Both the position numbers and the translations under genes were made by a program. From NCBI GenBank assembly GCA_036657395.1, contig JAVXGM010000013.1:1-45984 (forward strand): DNA of 45,984 nt. The letters are read 5' to 3'. The notes below the pieces were generated by a model. It was not told the origin of the DNA, ran no database searches, and saw nothing but the letters and a program-made list of their open reading frames with translations. Of the stretch, positions 25,141 through 33,406 are shown piece by piece. Each line of letters opens with the position of its first letter. Position 1 is the first letter of the stretch. This stretch comes from JAVXGM01 sp036657395. GTDB lineage: Bacteria; Bacillota; Clostridia; Peptostreptococcales; Anaerovoracaceae.

Positions 25141-26691
25141 ATGATAATCAAAATCATACTATTAGTCGTATTCTTTTCCATAATGATTGGAATTGGGTTG
25201 TATTGTAGAAAACATACTACAGATGTAAAAGGGTTTGTACTGGGAGGGCGATCTGTTGGACCGTGGCTTACAGCATTTGCCTACGGAACATCTTATTTTT
25301 CAGCAGTAATTTTTGTTGGGTATGCAGGACAGTTTGGGTGGAAATATGGTATCGCCTCAACTTGGATTGGTATAGGAAATGCACTGATAGGGTCTCTTTT
25401 GGCTTGGGTAGTATTGGGGCGTAGAACTCGCATTATGACCCAGCACCTTGATTCTGCAACCATGCCAGAATTTTTCGGAGCACGATTTAATAGTAAAGCG
25501 TTGAAAATAGGAGCATCAGTGATTACTTTTGTATTCCTTATTCCTTACACAGCATCCCTATATAATGGGCTGTCACGCCTCTTTGGAATGGCATTTAATA
25601 TTGATTATGTACTGTGTATTGTAATTATGGCGATTCTAACTGGAGTATATGTAATTGCTGGAGGCTACATGGCCACGGCAATCAATGATTTTATACAGGG
25701 AATTATCATGATCTTTGGAATAATCGCAGTAATTGCTGCTGTAATTATGAGCAAGGGAGGATTTGTGGAAGCCATTGATGCACTGGCAAGAGTGGAAGAT
25801 CCAATGGTAACATCAACTCCAGGTGCCTTTGCTTCATTCTTTGGACCAGAACCACTTAACCTTTTAGGCGTTATTATATTAACATCTCTGGGGACATGGG
25901 GTCTACCTCAGATGATTCAAAAATTTTATGCAATTGAAAGCGAAAAATCGATTCATAAAGGAACGATTATTTCTACCGCATTTGCTATTATAGTGGCAGG
26001 GGGGTGTTACTTCCTAGGCGGATTTGGACGTCTCTTTGGAGATCAGATAAATGTTGAAACCCAAGGATTTGATGCGATTATTCCTGAAATGATTTCCCAT
26101 CTTCCATCAGCATTAATTGGGATTGTAGTTCTTCTTGTACTTTCCGCATCAATGTCAACCTTATCCTCACTTGTTATGGCATCGAGCTCAACCTTGACTA
26201 TTGACCTTATTAAGGACAACTTAGTTAAAGGGATGGATGACAAGAAACAAGTGCTTTGTATTAGAATTTTGATAGTTATATTTATTGCTATTTCAGTGGT
26301 AATAGCCATTGTTCAATATCAGGCTAACGTGACATTTATTGCTCAACTTATGGGAATCTCATGGGGAGCTTTGGCAGGAGCATTTTTAGCACCTATGCTT
26401 TATGGACTTTACTGGAAGGGCACCACGAGAATAGCTTGTTGGGTGAGCTTTGTCTTTGGTGGAGGAATTATGATCCTCAACATGATATTTAGACCGTTGT
26501 TTCCTATGATTCTTCAATCGCCAATTAATTGTGGTGCGTTTGCAATGATAGCTGGTTTAATACTAGTTCCACTTGTAAGCTTTATTACCCCAAAGCCAGA
26601 GGCTCATATTTTGGCAGATACTTTTGCTTGTTATGAAAAAACAGCCCATGTTCCACAAAAATTTGCTTTAAGTGATGACGAGGAAGAATGA
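25141..26691 (+). CDS. Sodium:solute symporter (SSS family), probable tyrosine transporter
   Basis: 516 residues with about 13 hydrophobic helices. SSS-family marks include VKGFVLGGRSVGPWLTAFAYG, SYFSAVIFVGYAG and the later LSASMSTLSSLVMASSS, the usual sodium-site region. It lies directly after a T-box terminator whose specifier reads as Tyr, so tyrosine (or an aromatic precursor) is the predicted substrate; the sequence alone would give only a generic SSS call. AAGGAAG precedes the ATG. The C-terminus is an acidic cytoplasmic tail. Confidence 0.88.
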   Translation: MIIKIILLVVFFSIMIGIGLYCRKHTTDVKGFVLGGRSVGPWLTAFAYGTSYFSAVIFVGYAGQFGWKYGIASTWIGIGNALIGSLLAWVVLGRRTRIMTQHLDSATMPEFFGARFNSKALKIGASVITFVFLIPYTASLYNGLSRLFGMAFNIDYVLCIVIMAILTGVYVIAGGYMATAINDFIQGIIMIFGIIAVIAAVIMSKGGFVEAIDALARVEDPMVTSTPGAFASFFGPEPLNLLGVIILTSLGTWGLPQMIQKFYAIESEKSIHKGTIISTAFAIIVAGGCYFLGGFGRLFGDQINVETQGFDAIIPEMISHLPSALIGIVVLLVLSASMSTLSSLVMASSSTLTIDLIKDNLVKGMDDKKQVLCIRILIVIFIAISVVIAIVQYQANVTFIAQLMGISWGALAGAFLAPMLYGLYWKGTTRIACWVSFVFGGGIMILNMIFRPLFPMILQSPINCGAFAMIAGLILVPLVSFITPKPEAHILADTFACYEKTAHVPQKFALSDDEEE

Positions 26692-26698
26692 TTCGGGG

Positions 26699-26727
26699 GT
26701 GACAACTCCAAAGTAATAATATATAAT
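26699..26727 (+). promoter_or_regulatory. Sigma-A promoter of ung, apparently leaderless
   Basis: GTGACA at 26699-26704, a 17-base spacer and a perfect TATAAT at 26722-26727. The predicted start of transcription is at or next to the ATG at 26735. Confidence 0.65.
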
Positions 26728-26734
26728 GTCAATC

Positions 26735-27415
26735 ATGGTGAATATAGGCAATGACTGGGACACAGTCCTAGTAGAAGAATTTAAAAAAGAATATTATCAA
26801 AACTTAAGAAAGTTTTTGATTCAGGAATACAAGACCAAGATTATCTATCCTGATATGTATGATATCTTTAATGCCTTGAAATTAACCTCTTACAGGGATG
26901 TAAAAGTAGTGATTTTGGGACAGGATCCATATCATGAACCAGGACAGGCTCATGGTCTTTGTTTTTCTGTTAAGAGGCCAACGCCTAAACCACCATCACT
27001 TAGGAATATTTTTATAGAATTAAAGAATGACTTGGGTATAATACCGCCAGACCATGGAGATTTAGAAGCGTGGGCAAAAGAAGGTGTTCTTCTTCTTAAT
27101 ACGGTACTGACCGTAAGAAAAGGCCAGGCCAACTCTCACAGAAAAAAAGGCTGGGAAATACTTACAGACCAGATAATTTCCTTACTTAACCAGAGGGAAG
27201 AACCCATAGCGTTTATCCTGTGGGGGGCAAATGCCAAAAGTAAAGAGGTTCTTATTACTCAAAAACAGCACCTAATTTTAAAGGGTGCTCATCCCAGTCC
27301 ATTATCAGCATATAATGGGTTTTGGGAAGGGAAATATTTTTCTAAAGCAAACGAGTTTTTAGATAGTAATGGAAGAAAGCCCATTAATTGGGCAGCTGTA
27401 GACAAGACAGATTAA
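26735..27415 (+). CDS. ung: Uracil-DNA glycosylase
   Basis: Removes uracil from DNA, the first step of base excision repair. 226 residues from ATG 26735. Family 1 motifs are GQDPYHEPGQAHGLCFSV (catalytic Asp, about 64) and HPSPLSAYNGFW (catalytic His, about 189). I reject the ATG at 26726 because it lies inside TATAAT and because family members begin MVNIGNDW-like. No ribosome site is seen before the ATG, in line with a leaderless mRNA. It lies between two transporter genes and can be expressed independently of the T-box. Confidence 0.95.
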   Translation: MVNIGNDWDTVLVEEFKKEYYQNLRKFLIQEYKTKIIYPDMYDIFNALKLTSYRDVKVVILGQDPYHEPGQAHGLCFSVKRPTPKPPSLRNIFIELKNDLGIIPPDHGDLEAWAKEGVLLLNTVLTVRKGQANSHRKKGWEILTDQIISLLNQREEPIAFILWGANAKSKEVLITQKQHLILKGAHPSPLSAYNGFWEGKYFSKANEFLDSNGRKPINWAAVDKTD

Positions 27416-27434
27416 TGAAGGGAGAATCGTAAAT

Positions 27435-28715
27435 ATGAAAAAAAGAGGTTGGGCACTATTGCCATTTGTAGTATTTATTCTGCTATTTGCGGGAATGGGA
27501 ATGATTAGTGGGGATTTTTATGCAATGCCTGCACTAGTTGCCTTTGTAATAGCACTGTTTATTGCCATGTTACAAAATCCAAAAAAAACCTTTGATGAAA
27601 AATTACACATTATTGCAAAAGGTGCGGGAGATGTTAACATAATTACTATGGTGCTTATATTTCTTGTGGCTGGTGCATTTTCAGGTGTAGTAACGGCAGC
27701 AGGAGGTATGGAAAGTACAGTAAACTTCGGCTTGTCAGTTATTCCACCAAACTTTATGGTAGTAGGCCTTTTTATCATCGGATGCTTCATATCCCTTTCA
27801 ATGGGTACTTCTGTGGGAACGATTACTGCTTTAGCACCAATTGCTTTAGGTGTTTCACAGCAGACTGGATTTCCATTGGCCCTATGTATTGGGGCAGTAG
27901 TTTGTGGAGCAATGTTCGGAGATAATCTGTCCATGATTTCAGACACTACTATTGCAGCAGTAAGAACACAAGGCTGCGAAATGAAGGACAAATTTAAACA
28001 AAACTTTTTTATTGTATTACCAGCGGCGATAATTACCTTAATTATATTTTATGTTATGACTATGGATATGACTTATAAATCAACAGCCACTTATGAATAT
28101 AGTTTTGTTTTAGTAATTCCATACTTAGTAGTATTAATTGGTGCCTTAATTGGATTCAACGTATTTGCAGTGTTGTTTTCTGGAATCATCCTATCTGTAA
28201 TAACAGGAGTAATTAAAGGTTCATTTACCATATTTGAAAGCATTACAGCTATTGGAGAGGGAATGACTAGCATGTTTGAGATTTCAATTATTTCAATTGT
28301 TGTTGCATGCATCGTTTCTCTAATTAAGGAAAATGGGGGTATTGCCCTTATTATTGATATGATTAAAAAGCGGACTAAAGGTAAGAAAGGAGCAGAGTTT
28401 GGAGTGGCTATTTTGGCACTTTTAGTGGACATTTGTACAGCCAACAATACGGTGGCAATCGTTATGTCCGGCCCAATTGCTAAAGAAATCGGTGATGAAT
28501 TTCATGTGGAGTCAAAGCGAATAGCGTCTATTTTGGACATTTTCGCATCTGTAGGTCAAGGACTACTTCCATATGGAGCCCAGCTACTTACTGCAGCAGC
28601 AATAGTAAAACTTACACCACTTGATATTATGCCAACTTTATTCTACCCAATTCTCATGGGGGTAAGTGCAATTATCTTCATAATATTTAGACCTCAAAAA
28701 GAAATAAAAAAATAG
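27435..28715 (+). CDS. NhaC-family transporter, possible tyrosine transporter
   Basis: 426-residue membrane protein with about ten helices. GTSVGTITALAPIA, GAMFGDNLSMISDTTIAA and DICTANNTVAIVMSGPIAKEI are typical of the NhaC antiporter family. Known Tyr T-boxes in other Firmicutes precede NhaC-like genes (YheL type) predicted to carry tyrosine. Its place downstream of a Tyr T-box here supports that role, though ung and its promoter come between. GGGAG lies about nine bases before the ATG. True sodium/proton exchange is the alternative. Confidence 0.85.
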   Translation: MKKRGWALLPFVVFILLFAGMGMISGDFYAMPALVAFVIALFIAMLQNPKKTFDEKLHIIAKGAGDVNIITMVLIFLVAGAFSGVVTAAGGMESTVNFGLSVIPPNFMVVGLFIIGCFISLSMGTSVGTITALAPIALGVSQQTGFPLALCIGAVVCGAMFGDNLSMISDTTIAAVRTQGCEMKDKFKQNFFIVLPAAIITLIIFYVMTMDMTYKSTATYEYSFVLVIPYLVVLIGALIGFNVFAVLFSGIILSVITGVIKGSFTIFESITAIGEGMTSMFEISIISIVVACIVSLIKENGGIALIIDMIKKRTKGKKGAEFGVAILALLVDICTANNTVAIVMSGPIAKEIGDEFHVESKRIASILDIFASVGQGLLPYGAQLLTAAAIVKLTPLDIMPTLFYPILMGVSAIIFIIFRPQKEIKK

Positions 28716-28723
28716 AAGAAAGC

Positions 28724-28763
28724 AAAAACCGTGATACAATTTTTTCGTATCACGGTTTTTTTT
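28724..28763. terminator. Bidirectional terminator
   Basis: AAAAACCGTGATAC pairs with GTATCACGGTTTTT over a short T-rich loop. It separates the converging NhaC-type gene and the methyltransferase gene. Confidence 0.9.
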
Positions 28764-28779
28764 GGATGAATTTTCTGTT

Positions 28780-29919
28780 TTATAATTGATCAATAAGAGG
28801 GGTTACTTTATAGAAATCTTTAAGGGCTGTGTATTCCTCGATAGCGTTTTTATTTGGTCTGCGTGTTTTAACCGCTTTGATCATAATATTTTTAGAAGTA
28901 TGTTCAAGGCTGGTAAATTCCATCATAGTCACTTCATATCCTTTAGACTCTAGCTTTAATCCTCTAAGGCCATCAGTAAGTAGTTCAGTAAACTTATCTT
29001 TTACTATACCGTGTTTAAACATAGGTTGGTGAAGCTTGTTATCAATTTGTCCAAACAGCTCATGTTGGCAGCAAGGTACTGATAAAATCACCTTGGATTT
29101 CCAATTTACTGCATTTATTAAGGCAAAGTCTGTAGCAGTATCACAGGCATGGAGTGTAACTACCATATCCACATTAGAACTTGTATAATCTGCAATGTCT
29201 CCCAGTACGAAGGACAAACCCTTATAGCCTAAATCTTCTGTGACCTTATTACAGAAATTAATCACATCTTCCTTTAAATCCAACCCGACAATTTCTACAT
29301 TTCGTCCACGGATTACTTTTAAATAATGATAAAGGGCAAAAGTAAGGTAAGCTTTACCGCAGCCAAAGTCAATAATCTTAAGAGGTGTATTCGCATTTTT
29401 AGGGAGTTGGTCAAACTCATCATTTACGATTTCTAAAAATCGATTGATCTGGCGAAACTTACTGTAATGCTTGCTGACTACCTTTCCTTTTGAATCCATA
29501 ACTCCAAGGCGAACTAAAAAGTCACAAGGAGTAAGGTCAGGAATGATATAGTTCTTTTTCTGGTTGTGGTCTAAATTCCCTTGTTTCTTGGTAGGTGCAC
29601 TTTCAATAATCTTAGGATTCATAATTTTACTGGCTAGAACTTGAATATTTTTTTCTTCAGTAAATACGTTGATCTGCTTAAAATCCTTTAAAACAAGATC
29701 CATACAAAAATCCATAAGTTCATCTCTGGAAAGATTATCATGGATAACCTTTGTTTCATAATGATATTCAGCTTGATACATTAGAGTTCCCTGTAGAAGT
29801 ACGGGTGTAATAATCACCTTCTTATATGGAAGGGATTTTTTACGTTGGTTTGCAAAAATCATTTTAACAAATGTTTGATGAAAAATGCAATCGTCTAATA
29901 ATTGTTTTAATATGTCCAT
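28780..29919 (-). CDS. SAM-dependent methyltransferase, METTL25-like
   Basis: 379 residues. An N-terminal part of about 170 residues is without recognised domain; then comes a Rossmann methyltransferase with motif I DFGCGKAYLTFAL (about 186-198), VEIVGLDLKEDV (motif II) and VVTLHACDTATD. VPCCQHEL after the sheet is characteristic of the Methyltransf_32 group to which METTL25 belongs. The substrate is unknown; RNA is possible. AAGGATGG precedes the ATG and TGATACACT upstream (minus strand, near 29950) looks like an extended -10, so it may have its own promoter. Confidence 0.85.
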   Translation of the reverse strand: MDILKQLLDDCIFHQTFVKMIFANQRKKSLPYKKVIITPVLLQGTLMYQAEYHYETKVIHDNLSRDELMDFCMDLVLKDFKQINVFTEEKNIQVLASKIMNPKIIESAPTKKQGNLDHNQKKNYIIPDLTPCDFLVRLGVMDSKGKVVSKHYSKFRQINRFLEIVNDEFDQLPKNANTPLKIIDFGCGKAYLTFALYHYLKVIRGRNVEIVGLDLKEDVINFCNKVTEDLGYKGLSFVLGDIADYTSSNVDMVVTLHACDTATDFALINAVNWKSKVILSVPCCQHELFGQIDNKLHQPMFKHGIVKDKFTELLTDGLRGLKLESKGYEVTMMEFTSLEHTSKNIMIKAVKTRRPNKNAIEEYTALKDFYKVTPLIDQL

Positions 29920-29965
29920 ATTTTACCATCCTTTTATTTTGATTAATCCTAGTGTATCATATTTA

Positions 29966-30493
29966 TCATTTAAAGTAATCCGTTAAAGACAGAACTAAGT
30001 TCTTCCCAATAGTATTAATGTTATCTACAATCCACTGAGCATCATTAGGATTGTCGTGGTAAGCAAGTTCTGTGAGAATTGAAGGAGCTTTAATTTTTCT
30101 CAGTTCTGCCAGAGTGGTATTTGGAATTGTGGCGACTAACTTAGGATTAGGATAGATGGCTTTTAGATTATCCGAAAAAATGTTTGCGGCTTTTTTCCCT
30201 TCCTGGCTGGACGGGTAGTAATAGACATCCGGGCCTTGTAATGCGCCAGATAGATTTTTTGGTGCAGCATTAGAGTGAATAGCTAAATGAAAATCATAAT
30301 TTTCCTGGTTAGATTTCTTTATTACCTGAGACAATGTGTCCAAGGGATTATTTCTTGTGAAAGTAATATTGCTGCCACGTAAATATGGAATCATGGCATC
30401 CACCACAAGGTTCATATAGTATTCCTCACTTCCGGCATCGGATATGTATTGATTGTGTTCTTGAAGGGAAGGACTTAAATATATATTAGGCAT
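29966..30493 (-). CDS. N-acetylmuramoyl-L-alanine amidase (Amidase_3)
   Basis: 175-residue zinc amidase that would cut the stem peptide from muramic acid. LYLSP-like start (IYLSPSLQEHNQY), EEYYMNLVVDAM with the zinc glutamate, LAIHSNAAP with a zinc histidine, and ILTELAYHDNPNDA with the catalytic glutamate. There is no signal peptide or binding repeat, so it is either mother-cell expressed or released by lysis. CATATATTA at 30515-30523 (minus) resembles a sigma-K -10 (CATAnnnTA), but the -35 spacing is off by one. AAAGGAG precedes the ATG. Confidence 0.85.
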   Translation of the reverse strand: MPNIYLSPSLQEHNQYISDAGSEEYYMNLVVDAMIPYLRGSNITFTRNNPLDTLSQVIKKSNQENYDFHLAIHSNAAPKNLSGALQGPDVYYYPSSQEGKKAANIFSDNLKAIYPNPKLVATIPNTTLAELRKIKAPSILTELAYHDNPNDAQWIVDNINTIGKNLVLSLTDYFK

Positions 30494-30570
30494 AGCATTT
30501 CTCCTTTTTTTATTTAATATATGCGGTAAAAATAGGCAGGTGAATAGGTCAGTTTATTTTTTGACAGGTC

Positions 30571-30599
30571 TTGCAAGAGCCATTCTTATATGATACACT
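30571..30599 (+). promoter_or_regulatory. Extended -10 promoter of typA
   Basis: TTGCAA at 30571-30576, a 17-base spacer and TACACT at 30594-30599 preceded by TGA (extended -10). A TTGACA at 30561 is too far away to fit the same -10. The leader holds a TACAGTT / AACTGTA inverted repeat (about 30608-30634) before the start. Confidence 0.55.
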
Positions 30600-30664
30600 A
30601 ATACGGTTACAGTTTATGTATTTTTATAACTGTATTTTACGTAGAGAAAGCAGGAAAACAGATA

Positions 30665-32545
30665 ATGAAACAAAATGAAAAAATGATAAATATTGCAGTA
30701 ATTGCCCATGTTGATGCAGGAAAGTCTACACTGGTAGACGCATTTCTCAATCAAAGCGGAGTTTTTAGAGCAAATGAAGACGTAGTTGATTGTGTAATGG
30801 ATAGTGACGATATTGAAAGAGAACGAGGCATAACTATTTATTCAAAAAACTGTTCAGTTATGCACGATAATGTAAAAATAAATATTGTAGATACACCAGG
30901 GCATGCGGACTTCTCTTCAGAAGTTGAGCGAATTATGAAGACAGTAGATACAGTAATTCTTTTGGTTGATTCTAGTGAAGGACCAATGCCTCAGACTAGA
31001 TTCGTGTTGAAGAAATCATTAGAACAGGGGATTAATCCAATTCTCCTTATTAATAAAATTGATAAAAAGGATTCTAGAGTTGAAGAGGTAGTAGATGAAG
31101 TTTACGAATTGTTTATGGATTTACATGCCAACGACAAACAGCTAGATTTCCCTATTTTATACGGAATTGCAAGACAGGGAATTGTAGTTTATAACCCAGA
31201 AGACGCACAGGCTATTCACGTAGAAGAAGCAGATAAGAAGGCTAAAAAAAGTGCAATAGGTATGTCAGGACTAGATATTACACCTTTATTTGAGACTATT
31301 ATTAAACACGTTGAGCCTTACCCTGACCTTAACCAAGAGCCGTTACAGTTTCAGGTATCAGCTTTAGGGTATGATGATTATATAGGAAGACTTGGAATTG
31401 GAAGAATCACCAAAGGTACTATTAAATCTGCTCAGACAGTAACCGTTTCCAAAGCAGATGGCAAACTAGAACAGAGAAAAGTGAATCAGGTATTTGTGTA
31501 CAGAGGACTTAGCAGAGTTCCTGTAGACGAAGCTGAGGCAGGAGATATTATCGTTGTTTCAGGAATTTCTGATATTTCTATTGGAGAGACAATCTGTGAT
31601 TCTAAAAATCCAGACCCTATGGAGATGATTTATATAGAAGAGCCTACACTTTCCATGAATTTTATGGTCAATAAAAGCCCATTTGCAGGAAAAGTAGGCA
31701 AATTCGTGACTTCTAGACACATCAAAGAACGTTTGGATAAGGAATTAGAAGTAAATGTAGGCCTCATGGTAGAAGAAACAGAAGCGACAGATAGCTTTAA
31801 AGTTTCAGGTAGAGGTGAGCTACACCTTTCAATACTAATTGAAAATATGCGTAGAGAAGGCTATGAACTTGCAGTTTCAAAGCCAGAGGTAATTATGAGA
31901 AGAGCCGATGGTGGAAAATTACAAGAACCAATGGAAGAAGTTGTACTTTCTGTTCCAGAGGAATATTCAGGCAGTGTTATTTCTAAATTGAATTTAAGAA
32001 AAGGTATGATGCGAGAAATGTCTAGCGAAAATGGATTCGCTCGTATGGAATATGTTGTTCCAACAAGAGGCCTTTTAGGATATAGAACAGAATTTATTAA
32101 TGACACACGAGGCGAGGGTACTATGGTAAGACGTTTCGATTCATTTGATGACTATAAGGGAGAAATTCCACAGAGAACTAATGGTGTTGCCATTGCACAG
32201 GAAGCAGGAGTATCCACGCCTTATGCATTGTTCAATGTCAGTGAGAGAATACAACTGTTTATAGAGCCAGGAACAAAAGTGTACGAAGGTATGATTATCG
32301 GAATGAATAGTAGAAATGATGACATGATTGTTAATCCATGTAAAGCAAAAAAAGCAACTAACATGAGATCTTCAGGAAATGATGACTCAGTTAAATTACC
32401 ACCAGCTAGAGATTTCACATTAGAAGAAGCTTTAGAGTTTATCGATGATGATGAATTGGTGGAAATCGTACCTGATGACATTAGACTGAGAAAGAAACAA
32501 TTAAATGAGCTTGAGCGACGTAGAAATGGCCGTACAATAGGTTAG
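30665..32545 (+). CDS. typA: Translational GTPase TypA/BipA
   Basis: Ribosome-binding GTPase related to EF-G, with a role in ribosome assembly and stress growth. 626 residues. G1 AHVDAGKST, G2 ERGITI, G3 DTPGHADF and G4 NKID are all present, then the EF-Tu-like domain 2 and the TypA-specific C-terminal domain with TRGLLGYR and AIAQEAGVSTPYALF. GCAGGA precedes the ATG. It begins a run with mscS, pyc and a small gene. Confidence 0.97.
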   Translation: MKQNEKMINIAVIAHVDAGKSTLVDAFLNQSGVFRANEDVVDCVMDSDDIERERGITIYSKNCSVMHDNVKINIVDTPGHADFSSEVERIMKTVDTVILLVDSSEGPMPQTRFVLKKSLEQGINPILLINKIDKKDSRVEEVVDEVYELFMDLHANDKQLDFPILYGIARQGIVVYNPEDAQAIHVEEADKKAKKSAIGMSGLDITPLFETIIKHVEPYPDLNQEPLQFQVSALGYDDYIGRLGIGRITKGTIKSAQTVTVSKADGKLEQRKVNQVFVYRGLSRVPVDEAEAGDIIVVSGISDISIGETICDSKNPDPMEMIYIEEPTLSMNFMVNKSPFAGKVGKFVTSRHIKERLDKELEVNVGLMVEETEATDSFKVSGRGELHLSILIENMRREGYELAVSKPEVIMRRADGGKLQEPMEEVVLSVPEEYSGSVISKLNLRKGMMREMSSENGFARMEYVVPTRGLLGYRTEFINDTRGEGTMVRRFDSFDDYKGEIPQRTNGVAIAQEAGVSTPYALFNVSERIQLFIEPGTKVYEGMIIGMNSRNDDMIVNPCKAKKATNMRSSGNDDSVKLPPARDFTLEEALEFIDDDELVEIVPDDIRLRKKQLNELERRRNGRTIG

Positions 32546-32555
32546 GAGACACACA

Positions 32556-33377
32556 ATGGATGAAATCAAACAATATTTAATTGATAACATGGGAATGTCA
32601 AAGGGTATTGCAAACTTCATTGTAGAGATTGGAATAGTCATTTGCCTTATTGTCATAGGAATCATTGCAATAAAAGTAACTCTTAGTGTACTTGGGAAGA
32701 TACTGGAAAAATCCTCAATGGATCCAGTACTATATAGATTTATTGGAAATTCTGTGAAAGCCGTCTTATACGTTATGCTGGCAATTACAGTGCTAGTTCG
32801 TTTGGGTGTGAATATGCCGAGCCTTATTGCTGTAATAGGTGTAGCAGGTGCGGCTATTGCATTAGCCCTTAAAGACAGTTTAGGCAATGTGGCCGGTGGT
32901 ATTATGTTGATTATCAACAAACCTTTCAGCCAGGATGATTTTATAGATATTAACGGAATTACAGGTAAGGTTAAGACAATTGATATGTTTGTAACACATT
33001 TGATTACCTATGATAACAAGGTTATTACCATTCCCAATGGTCTGGTTAATACTTCAATTTTAATCAACTATACTACAGAAACGAAAAGACGTGTAGATTG
33101 TTGTTTTGGTATAGGGTATCATGATGATATTGGACAGGCAAAAAATATTTTGGCGAACATTGTAGAATCGGATTCTATGATTCACCAAGAACCAGCGCCA
33201 ATTATTGGTGTTGCAGGGCAGCAAGATAATTGTATTGCACTAGACTTAAAAGTATGGTGTGAAACAGATGATTATTGGGATGTGAAATACTTCCTAGAAG
33301 AAAATGTTAAATTAGCATTTGATGAGGCTGGAATTACTATTCCTTTCCCACAAATGGATGTTCATATAAAAAAATAA
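32556..33377 (+). CDS. Small-conductance mechanosensitive channel (MscS family)
   Basis: 273 residues: three N-terminal helices (about 20-44, 66-84, 88-125), the third being the glycine/alanine-rich pore helix GAAIALALKDSLGNVAGG, then the beta domain and the C-terminal cage. It relieves pressure on osmotic downshock. It starts ten bases after typA, with GGAG before the ATG, and is probably cotranscribed with typA. Confidence 0.94.
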   Translation: MDEIKQYLIDNMGMSKGIANFIVEIGIVICLIVIGIIAIKVTLSVLGKILEKSSMDPVLYRFIGNSVKAVLYVMLAITVLVRLGVNMPSLIAVIGVAGAAIALALKDSLGNVAGGIMLIINKPFSQDDFIDINGITGKVKTIDMFVTHLITYDNKVITIPNGLVNTSILINYTTETKRRVDCCFGIGYHDDIGQAKNILANIVESDSMIHQEPAPIIGVAGQQDNCIALDLKVWCETDDYWDVKYFLEENVKLAFDEAGITIPFPQMDVHIKK

Positions 33378-33406
33378 AGTTTTAATAAAGAGAGGAGACT
33401 CCGGAT

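Noticed and set aside
30561..30594. TTGACA at 30561 as the typA -35
   Set aside because: The nearest good -10 boxes are 22 or more bases away; the TTGCAA at 30571 fits at 17 bases with an extended -10.
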